Source: UBA1672 sp965263215
GTDB lineage: Bacteria; Pseudomonadota; Alphaproteobacteria; Micavibrionales; Micavibrionaceae
Length of the DNA: 64,000 nt
NCBI GenBank assembly: GCA_965263215.1
Contig: OZ253663.1
Coordinates: 434,001-498,000, forward strand
Direction of reading: 5' to 3'
Positions 57,417 to 64,000 of this stretch are shown here, piece by piece. The translations under genes and the position numbers were made by a program. A model generated the notes under the pieces. That model saw nothing but the letters and a program-made list of their open reading frames with translations, was not told where the DNA came from and made no database searches. Numbering within the stretch: the first letter of the stretch is position 1; the number at the start of each line of letters is the position of its first letter.

Positions 57417-60400
57417 TTACATTCTTAATTTAATGCGTTTGCTATCTTCAAGCTCTTGTGTTTCTTTACTTTCTTCGACAAGTTCTTCAACAATTTTTTC
57501 AATAACGGCACCGATCATAGCTTGGCGCGAATCACCGCCTTCACTGTCGGCAAGTACGCGTCTTCTGATTTCGTTCCTTGCGCTACCGCCCGGGAACTTC
57601 ATGGCGAGCATTTGTCGTGCACGCGCTGCGCCGAGAACCAAGTATAGACGATTTCTAATGGCAACGTCTTCTGCAGATGTTGAGAATGCCCAAAGTTCAA
57701 TAGGGCCGAGCGTGTTGTAAATATGCTGTTCGTAGCGACCGGATGTTGAACCAATAACAACCAGAGCCGGCGCGCCGATCGATTTAGGGCCGGTGAGCTT
57801 AAATCTCATGACATGTCGCGCAGTATTAGAAAGACCAAAGCGATCAACAACATCTTGAACAGCTTTATCAGAAATCGCTGTACCCAAAATCCAGACACCA
57901 GTGGCCAAGTCGACCATATCCTTATCAAAGTCATCGATAAGCTGAGATGTTAGAACGATTTGAACACCACGTTTACGACCTTCACGAACATCACGAATAA
58001 CCTGTGCACGCACCGAGTTTGACTTACTTGTTCTGTGGAATTCGTCAAAATTCAAGCGTTTAGGTGTCTCGCCAATTTCTTGCAAACGTAAGGCATGGTA
58101 CTGACGGAATCTTTCGGGCACATTTTGAAGTGTGTCCGCACTCATCCACCATGAGCGAATCAAGGCATGACGTGCAAGCATGTACATAATAGATGTTTGT
58201 CTGTCTGCCGCCTCATCCCCTTGTGGGGCAACGTCCATCAAATCAAGAGAACACAGACGCGTATCGGCAATATCAAACTGCGTTACAGATGATAGGATCG
58301 GATATTCACGAATGGCTGATGTGATCATACGTTCAAACGCGCCAATAACACTTTCGGCACTAACACCAACTGATGTTTCATCAAGAAGTGAACGAATTTG
58401 CGGTTTTCTGGATGATGTGATCGCATCGTTTAATGTTGGAACCGCATGACGTTGGGCAACGTTTGCTAAGTGCGGTAAGTCAAGTTCGAACATTTTATCG
58501 ACGATATCCCACCAGAATGGGTCTGATGGTAGGTGGATGTTATGTTTCTGGATGGCGGCGTCAATTTCCATTTCCAAGCGCGGAAGGTAAGGGCGTGCCT
58601 CAGCATTGGCTGCGCCATCATCACGCCAGCGGAACATTTCATCAACAACCAATCCACAAAGCTGCTGCATACCATCATAAGGTTTGTCATAGCCCGGGGG
58701 GGTTGTTAGAAGCGTTAGAAGTTCAACGAGGAAACTTCGTTCATCCGGCAGTGGGTAACGACAGCCGAGTTGTGTGTCGAACGGGTTAATCGCGTATTGG
58801 TGCGCCATTTGCAGACGGTAATAAGATGCCAAATACTGTTTGCTGAGCGGAAGCGCTTCTTTAATCAATGATATAAGGCCGGACGATGACGGGCCAATAT
58901 CGATAACAGCGACAAATGGCAAATTACTAAGGCCAGGTGTAATAGATGTTCCGAAATTAAGGGTGTTCAACAGAACGGATTTACCACCACCGGGTTGCGC
59001 AAATATCAGGTCAAACCATGTTGTGGTTAGGTTTGTACCAGTTTGATATGGCCACATTTTCCCATCCGGTGTTCTGAAAATCATAGCACCTGTTTCAAAC
59101 GGACTGGACGGTCTTTGCCAAGGCAATAAACGCATAACATCGATCATCGGGGCGATACCTGAAGGCGCCGTTCCTGCACAATGGATACCCATAGCAGAAG
59201 ACATCACACAGTCTAGCGGATCACCGGAATATTCATTAACCTGACAATATCCCCAACTCTCAAAGGACTGTAACAGAACAGAGAGGCGGTCAAGGATTTG
59301 ATCTTTTTCTTCAACTTTACACCATGTCGCAAAAGAAATACGTAGCTTCACGACCGGTTCTTGTCGTGCAAGTGTTGCCAAGCTTTCCAAGGAATATTTA
59401 ATCGGTTTATTACCGGCGTTGGTCGGCCCCATAATGGTTGCGGCAAATGTTCTAAACGCAATGGATGATGCGCCGCCACCCTCAATTAAGAATGAAATTC
59501 TAAAGGGAATATCGGCTTCAACCAAGCGGTTCAAAAATACCGGGAAAGCCGTTGCATCCATGGGCCCTAAGGACATATCCGCACCAGCCCACAATAAATT
59601 TCCAATCCTGACGACGGATTTACCAAGAACTTTAGCATCGCCGGCTGTAAGCTGACCAGGAAGGTTGGGCCATAAGATGTCAGACATATCAACCGAGCTT
59701 TGTGGCGCTCTTGGCGGTATGGGGTCGCCGGGGAGACATGCGCGCCACTTATCGTTGGCACGATCAGGGAACAGATTACTACGCACCGCGTTTAAAGCAT
59801 CGTGAACTTCAAGTAATTGACATTCAATGCTCAGCTCTTCAAAGGCCGTCATCATGGCGCTAATGAAACTTTTATGGCGTGTTCGAAGAGGCTCTAAAAC
59901 ACCGTATGGATATTGCGCGCCAGCCGCAGGCACCCATTCCTTACCTTCTTCTTTTGCACTTTCACCAGCACGCTTAACTTCGTTTTTTGATAAACAGGAT
60001 GGGCGTGTCCACAAAACGAAATATTGCTCTTCATGAGTTAGAAATTTAGAGAGGTGATTGACTTTTTCGTCAAACAGATCTTCCAGATCCATGCCGATAT
60101 TTTCCGAGCTTTTTCGGCTCGGTGCAATTTGATCTTCCAGTGTTTGCCTAATTCTGTTGGGATCTCGCGTAAAGTAAACTTGTAGGGCATGTCCGATACG
60201 GTCAAAACGAGCGCCAATTTTGATATTAGATGCCTTAACAATATTCTGATATTCTTCGTCACCGATAATTTGCTTACTACCTTCGACCTTAACATAGGAA
60301 ACAAGAGATCCGTCTGTGGACACAAGTGTAGTCTCGTTTTCCATGGTTTCAAGGCGTATGAAGGAGGAAACAGATAGTTTCATCGCTTTTTGAAAGGGGG

Positions 60401-60425
60401 CTAATATTTTATCGGATAATTTCAT
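57417..60425 (-). CDS. icmB: type IVB secretion ATPase IcmB/DotO (VirB4-like)
   Basis: A 1002-residue cytoplasmic ATPase of the VirB4 class, energising the type IVB secretion apparatus at the inner membrane. Walker A is AQPGGGKS near residues 472-480; Walker B is LNFDEFH near residue 793. Length agrees with Legionella IcmB (about 1000). The N-terminal domain contains YVKVEGSKQIIGDEEY, as in the family. It lies after icmJ on the same strand, the Legionella order. A 149-bp gap before it may hold its own promoter. Confidence 0.88.
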   Translation of the reverse strand: MKLSDKILAPFQKAMKLSVSSFIRLETMENETTLVSTDGSLVSYVKVEGSKQIIGDEEYQNIVKASNIKIGARFDRIGHALQVYFTRDPNRIRQTLEDQIAPSRKSSENIGMDLEDLFDEKVNHLSKFLTHEEQYFVLWTRPSCLSKNEVKRAGESAKEEGKEWVPAAGAQYPYGVLEPLRTRHKSFISAMMTAFEELSIECQLLEVHDALNAVRSNLFPDRANDKWRACLPGDPIPPRAPQSSVDMSDILWPNLPGQLTAGDAKVLGKSVVRIGNLLWAGADMSLGPMDATAFPVFLNRLVEADIPFRISFLIEGGGASSIAFRTFAATIMGPTNAGNKPIKYSLESLATLARQEPVVKLRISFATWCKVEEKDQILDRLSVLLQSFESWGYCQVNEYSGDPLDCVMSSAMGIHCAGTAPSGIAPMIDVMRLLPWQRPSSPFETGAMIFRTPDGKMWPYQTGTNLTTTWFDLIFAQPGGGKSVLLNTLNFGTSITPGLSNLPFVAVIDIGPSSSGLISLIKEALPLSKQYLASYYRLQMAHQYAINPFDTQLGCRYPLPDERSFLVELLTLLTTPPGYDKPYDGMQQLCGLVVDEMFRWRDDGAANAEARPYLPRLEMEIDAAIQKHNIHLPSDPFWWDIVDKMFELDLPHLANVAQRHAVPTLNDAITSSRKPQIRSLLDETSVGVSAESVIGAFERMITSAIREYPILSSVTQFDIADTRLCSLDLMDVAPQGDEAADRQTSIMYMLARHALIRSWWMSADTLQNVPERFRQYHALRLQEIGETPKRLNFDEFHRTSKSNSVRAQVIRDVREGRKRGVQIVLTSQLIDDFDKDMVDLATGVWILGTAISDKAVQDVVDRFGLSNTARHVMRFKLTGPKSIGAPALVVIGSTSGRYEQHIYNTLGPIELWAFSTSAEDVAIRNRLYLVLGAARARQMLAMKFPGGSARNEIRRRVLADSEGGDSRQAMIGAVIEKIVEELVEESKETQELEDSKRIKLRM

Positions 60426-60574
60426 ATGATGATATTTTTGTTAATTCCGCTTGTTAAATCTTAGAAATTCTAACTTATAATCATAAAAATTTATATAACA
60501 GATTAAGATAATCTACCATAGAAATCGCCAAAGAAGCACTTCATTGGGCGTTATGAAAAAAAAAGTATAACTAT

Positions 60575-61300
60575 TTACGCTGCTGCTTGGATTTGATGAT
60601 AAATATCAAACCACTTTTGAGGTGTTTTTCCACCAAACGGCCCGTCTTTGGAGCGCCAATATGCCAAAATTTGCGGGAATTGGTTAAATTCCAGATCAGC
60701 CTCTTTGATGATACGGCGATCAAGGGGGAATAATCTTACGCCATCAATTTTTTTGTCACGATTATTGTAATGCGATTCCGTAAGGTAGTCTTTTAAAACA
60801 GTTGCTAAAATATAAGGGTCATCCGTGCCTATGCGTGTTCTTACGGCTTCGCGTCTTTGCATGAGACCATCTAAGGCCTTGCGGGCGGCATCTGCGATAG
60901 GGCCTTGAGAAATACGGGCGACATAAACGGCGCGTGCAATGTGGTGCAAGTCAGCTTGTTTGATTTCCGGGAGCCATAATAAAACACCAGAGCGCATAAC
61001 GCTGACCTTATCAAGGTTAAAACATTGATGGCAGAATATGCAGATTGTTTTGAGGTTATCTTCGGATAAATCATTTTCATCACCGTTGATAAAATGGATA
61101 TCTTGATATTTTTTTGACTTAAAGCCACAGCACTGACACTCATGGTCATCGCGCGTATGAATTTTTTGCTTCATTTCCTTTGTGAGCAAAGGGTCATTTT
61201 GAACGCCAGAAACGGAGCCAGAAGTTCTGGCTCCGCTCTTTGTCTTTTTGGCTCCCAATTTTTGTCTTGAAAGCCCCAGTGATATGGGTAATTGTCCCAT
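60575..61300 (-). CDS. icmJ: type IVB secretion protein IcmJ/DotN
   Basis: A 241-residue soluble protein with an HNH-like zinc-binding fold: Cys55-x2-Cys58, then Cys87-x2-Cys90 and Cys93, with the segment DIHFINGDENDLSEDNLKTIC, core NGDENDLSEDNLKTIC, between them. Legionella DotN has this architecture and binds the DotL coupling complex. Position between icmD and icmB supports the call. The ATG at 61300 is used (AGGTGG just upstream); a GTG six bases earlier is in frame. Confidence 0.85.
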   Translation of the reverse strand: MGQLPISLGLSRQKLGAKKTKSGARTSGSVSGVQNDPLLTKEMKQKIHTRDDHECQCCGFKSKKYQDIHFINGDENDLSEDNLKTICIFCHQCFNLDKVSVMRSGVLLWLPEIKQADLHHIARAVYVARISQGPIADAARKALDGLMQRREAVRTRIGTDDPYILATVLKDYLTESHYNNRDKKIDGVRLFPLDRRIIKEADLEFNQFPQILAYWRSKDGPFGGKTPQKWFDIYHQIQAAA

Positions 61301-61315
61301 GTCCACCTGACTGTA

Positions 61316-61711
61316 TTAGATAGTACCGAATGATACAGACTGTAGACCAGTTGCAGATGCACCTGAACCACCAGCACCAGCGTCTAGTGTCTCAGCCATT
61401 GCTTCTAGCAAGATTGGAATAGCGAAAAGCATACCACCAGCAAGCAAGCGAATAGCGCCGTCTTTCAATGGTGTCTGTGTTGGGTTTTCAACGTGATCCT
61501 TGATTTTCAATACACCAAGAACAGCAAGTAGAATACCGAATAGGTACGCTAACGCCGCTACCAAACCAGGTAGTGATGAAATCGAAGCGTTGATGTTACC
61601 AGCGATAGAACCGAAGTTGTTAGCCGCTTCTGCTTCGCCTGATGTTGTCAACATACCAAGTGTCATTGCTGCACCTAGCTTATAGTATGTAGTTTTGGTT
61701 TTCTTGAACAT
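61316..61711 (-). CDS. icmD: type IVB secretion protein IcmD/DotP
   Basis: A 131-residue inner-membrane protein with a signal peptide (ends near AEAA) and two hydrophobic helices. The core module (residues 47-110) reads LPGLVAALAYLFGILLAVLG, then KDHVENPTQTPLKDG and LLAGGMLFAIPILLEAM. Length and order (icmC-icmD-icmJ-icmB) match Legionella icmD. The module recurs three times in the upstream icmC-position protein. It lies 15 bp before icmJ. Confidence 0.85.
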   Translation of the reverse strand: MFKKTKTTYYKLGAAMTLGMLTTSGEAEAANNFGSIAGNINASISSLPGLVAALAYLFGILLAVLGVLKIKDHVENPTQTPLKDGAIRLLAGGMLFAIPILLEAMAETLDAGAGGSGASATGLQSVSFGTI

Positions 61712-61834
61712 TTATGTTCCTCCTCTTACCAATTGATAACTTACTTTATATCTTACTCTAACAGACCTGCCATAATATTGCCACATTTTTTTTTACAAAT
61801 ATAACAAATACTTAGGCGTATCTTTGTGAAAATT

Positions 61835-63472
61835 TTATGGCAGAAAGTTAATGCCGAACGCGGTGATTCCCAACGTTTGCTGCACAGCATTAAGCATAGG
61901 ACCCAGATTAACAGCCAGAGCACCACCTAATAAGTGTGTAATACCGGCCATCGTGGATGCTTGTTGCTTGCCTTCGGCGACATCGCGTAAAATAAACATG
62001 CCGCGAACAAAGCTGAGCATTCCGATAATGATCATAAACTGAAGGACAGCAGAGATTACATTATAAGCTGCTTGTGTTTCAGCAACACTCATGCCTGTTG
62101 TATATTGCATAGATGCAAACGTGAATGTTACGGGGCTTGTAAACAAGCTAGAAGAAAATGCCCGTAAAATCGTTGTTGCTGAAAGCAGCATGCCCCCTAC
62201 AATGAATGTACCAAACGTGCCCATACCACCGGGACCTCTTGCACCCTCTTGTGATGATTTAATCAGTCTTGAGATACCAATCATGATGAAAATCATACCG
62301 GCAACAAAACAGAAGAAATTCAATACGACGTGTGATGGCCCGAGTATGTCGAGCATAAAACAGCCCATTGCTTCATCAAGTGAATTCGTACCGGTACATG
62401 TTGCGGCCGTCACGGTTGACCTGAAACCAAAGTTTGTTGTTACAACAGTCGTACCTAAAAGACCCAGATTTACCATGGAAGATTTAAACACAGCAGTCAG
62501 GAAAGGTAGTGAGAAAAACAAACCACCCGCAATTAAGCGCATAATACCTTCGGAAATGGCCACGCGTGAAGGATCAACAACGTGGTCACGTACTTTCAAA
62601 ATACCCCAAACACCAAGGACAAGACCGATTAGGTATGAAATTGAGCTTAAGAAAACGGGGAGAGCACTTGCACTTGCCATTGCCCAACAAATCGCATCAC
62701 CAACGGTTGTCCCGATGGGGAGTGAGACAGATGTCAGACATTCAATAGAGTTTGTTTCAGATGAATAGAAAAACCCAGCACCACCAATAAGGGCAAATAG
62801 TGCGCCGAAAAAGCCAAGACCACCATCAGAAATTGTTGTGTACATTGCCTCAAATACTGTCGGTAATGCAAATAATGCACCGGCCGTAATATAACGAATA
62901 ATCGCATCCTTCAAAGGAACGCGGCTAGGGTCTTCAACGTGGTCACGGGTTTTATATAATGCTGATACAGCAATAACAAGACCAAGAAGATAGCCGACTG
63001 CAGCGACAAGTCCGGGCATGAAATCAATTGAATCAATCATTTGATCCATAACACCGTTAACGTTTCCACCAAACCCAATAATGGTCGTAATTCCAGCAAA
63101 AAGACTATTCAGAAACGTTGCGGCCTCAACCGTCGGGTCAAAGACTGCGGCTGTACCACCGTTAATAGTAACGGATACGGCTTCAGCAATGATAGGCAAT
63201 GCAAACAGAGCACCACCTAAAAGATATCGTATAACGGGAGAGCTGATTGGAGTCTGATTGGGGTTTGTAACGTGATCTACTGTTTTAAAGATCGCAGTAA
63301 CACCCATAATCAAACCACCGGCATATGCGAGTGCGGCGATGAGACCAGGCAAGGATGCCGCGCTTTCGGTAATGTTTTGCCCAATATCGTCAATTTCTTG
63401 CGCGAAGGCTACATCCGAAAGGATAATTGAGAGAAACAACCCAAAAAGTAGAGAAAATAGATTATTCTTCAT
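61835..63472 (-). CDS. icmC: IcmC/DotE-position protein: three IcmD-like modules fused to an IcmC-like domain
   Basis: A 545-residue polytopic protein, nearly three times the usual length of IcmC (about 190). A signal peptide ends near residue 24 (AFA). Three modules at residues 39-104, 151-217 and 269-333 each repeat LPGLxAALAY-like, K-x-x-DHV-x-x-P and GGALFALP-like elements, as in IcmD. Residues 376-545 are a different membrane domain (FFCFVAGMIFIMIGISRLIK ... GMLSFVRGMFILRDVAEGK) that I take as the IcmC/DotE part. It seems to be a tandem expansion of IcmD-type units fused in frame to IcmC. Position between icmG and icmD is as in Legionella. Confidence 0.75.
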   Translation of the reverse strand: MKNNLFSLLFGLFLSIILSDVAFAQEIDDIGQNITESAASLPGLIAALAYAGGLIMGVTAIFKTVDHVTNPNQTPISSPVIRYLLGGALFALPIIAEAVSVTINGGTAAVFDPTVEAATFLNSLFAGITTIIGFGGNVNGVMDQMIDSIDFMPGLVAAVGYLLGLVIAVSALYKTRDHVEDPSRVPLKDAIIRYITAGALFALPTVFEAMYTTISDGGLGFFGALFALIGGAGFFYSSETNSIECLTSVSLPIGTTVGDAICWAMASASALPVFLSSISYLIGLVLGVWGILKVRDHVVDPSRVAISEGIMRLIAGGLFFSLPFLTAVFKSSMVNLGLLGTTVVTTNFGFRSTVTAATCTGTNSLDEAMGCFMLDILGPSHVVLNFFCFVAGMIFIMIGISRLIKSSQEGARGPGGMGTFGTFIVGGMLLSATTILRAFSSSLFTSPVTFTFASMQYTTGMSVAETQAAYNVISAVLQFMIIIGMLSFVRGMFILRDVAEGKQQASTMAGITHLLGGALAVNLGPMLNAVQQTLGITAFGINFLP

Positions 63473-63606
63473 TAAATTCTTGCTCCTTGCATATATACCA
63501 CACCATTACAACACATATGAGTGCCGTACAGCAAACTTATTATCGTAATTACGCCCTTTTGATTACCATATTATACATGCAAAGTTAATTTTTAGGAAAT
63601 TATTTT

Positions 63607-64000
63607 TTATTGTTCGGCGCGCCCTGTGGTGCCGATAACGACCCATTTGCCATTTTCTTTGCCTATGGATTTAATGCGCCCTAATCCTTTTACGGTATTT
63701 CCTGGCTCAATGGAGCGGGTTTCTCCGCTGTTTTTGTTATATATAACAGCACTTTGTGGGCTGGCGCCTTTTATTTTCCATACGATCTTATCGGTGATAG
63801 AGGGTGGTTTTGTCACAACCTCATTGGTATCGCTGATTTTTTCTTTGATCGCAGGCTTTTGTACTTGTTTTTGGTGCGCATCTTCATCGAGCTTCAGAGG
63901 ATCAGCCGAATCGTCGGTTTTGGTTTTAGTCGTGCCATCTTGAACATGGGTTAATTTTTCTTCTTCTTCTTCCTTTACATCAATGACTTCCTCCGTTCTG
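63607..64000 (-). CDS. icmG: IcmG/DotF-like protein, C-terminal part (runs off the window)
   Basis: An open frame continues to the right edge, so only the last 130 residues are seen. They begin with an acidic, Lys/Glu-rich, probably disordered stretch, then a compact end domain (IVWKIKGASPQSAVIYNKNS, then IEPGNTVKGLGRIKSIGKEN) ending in TTGRAEQ. This resembles the C-terminal beta domain of IcmG/DotF and plasmid TraP-type proteins, and the position before icmC is that of icmG in Legionella. The identity rests mainly on gene order. Confidence 0.6.
   Translation of the reverse strand, partial: RTEEVIDVKEEEEEKLTHVQDGTTKTKTDDSADPLKLDEDAHQKQVQKPAIKEKISDTNEVVTKPPSITDKIVWKIKGASPQSAVIYNKNSGETRSIEPGNTVKGLGRIKSIGKENGKWVVIGTTGRAEQ

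Noticed and set aside
62091..62768. 225-codon plus-strand frame inside icmC
   Set aside because: Antisense shadow of a strongly patterned membrane protein; no ribosome-binding site.
1..64000. CRISPR arrays, insertion sequences, rRNA and tRNA genes
   Set aside because: No regularly spaced direct repeats, transposase motifs, or tRNA/rRNA signatures were seen by eye.

Overview
The window looks like the replication-origin neighbourhood of an alphaproteobacterial chromosome. The evidence is the conserved gene set of that region: rsmG-mnmG, mnmE, rho, hemJ-hemH-hemE, secB-PPSR-maf-aroE, coaE, dnaQ, fxsA, a Tim44-domain gene and mltA. Clustered GANTC (CcrM-type) sites fit the same class. Long hypothetical proteins between core genes, the DUF6489 gene in front of mnmE and a Dot/Icm-type secretion locus would suit a Micavibrio-like lineage, but that placement is an inference from recollection and was not tested.

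Layout. 0-13.7 kb: carbonic anhydrase, a hydrolase, rsmG-mnmG and mnmE, mixed with unrecognised genes: an HExxHxxQ protein, an eight-CxxC zinc-finger membrane protein, a redoxin, Sel1, SIMPL and DUF4265 proteins. 13.7-18.2 kb: rho and the haem genes hemJ, hemH and hemE. 18.16-18.59 kb: a 430-bp non-coding gap beside hemE with a perfect DnaA box, an AT-rich block and five GANTC sites, the best oriC candidate. 18.6-30.7 kb: an accessory stretch with two tandem paralogues carrying decayed metallopeptidase motifs, several small membrane proteins behind a repeated leader, a 32-residue zinc ribbon, a large repeat-plus-RTX protein (probably type I secreted) and a duplicated promoter. 30.8-35.3 kb: a phospholipid cluster (CDP-alcohol phosphatidyltransferase, 2-hydroxyacid dehydrogenase, CdsA-like, PlsC-like, membrane protein, LRAT-like protein). 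35.4-38.3 kb: a queuosine-precursor operon queC-queD-queE-(membrane protein)-queF under a preQ1-I riboswitch that closely resembles the Thermoanaerobacter tengcongensis aptamer. 38.7-48.6 kb: dnaQ, an AEC transporter, a DEAD-box helicase, two unknown genes (one with a P-loop), coaE, a HAD phosphatase, aroE, maf, PPSR and secB. 48.8-56.8 kb: a large lipoprotein, fxsA, Tim44-like, mltA, a PLP enzyme and an aldo/keto reductase. 56.8-64.0 kb, minus strand: icmG(partial)-icmC-icmD-icmJ-icmB, the gene order of the Legionella Dot/Icm system, running off the right edge.

Most notable: the icmC-position protein holds three tandem IcmD-like modules fused to an IcmC/DotE-like domain; the RTX protein has seven repeats of about 87 residues; a 100-bp promoter, ribosome-binding site and first eight codons have been copied in front of an unrelated membrane protein; an LRAT-like protein with a C-terminal anchor sits beside the phospholipid genes; and an unknown membrane protein is embedded in the queuosine operon. 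Family names are from recognition of motifs and neighbours, not from database searches.
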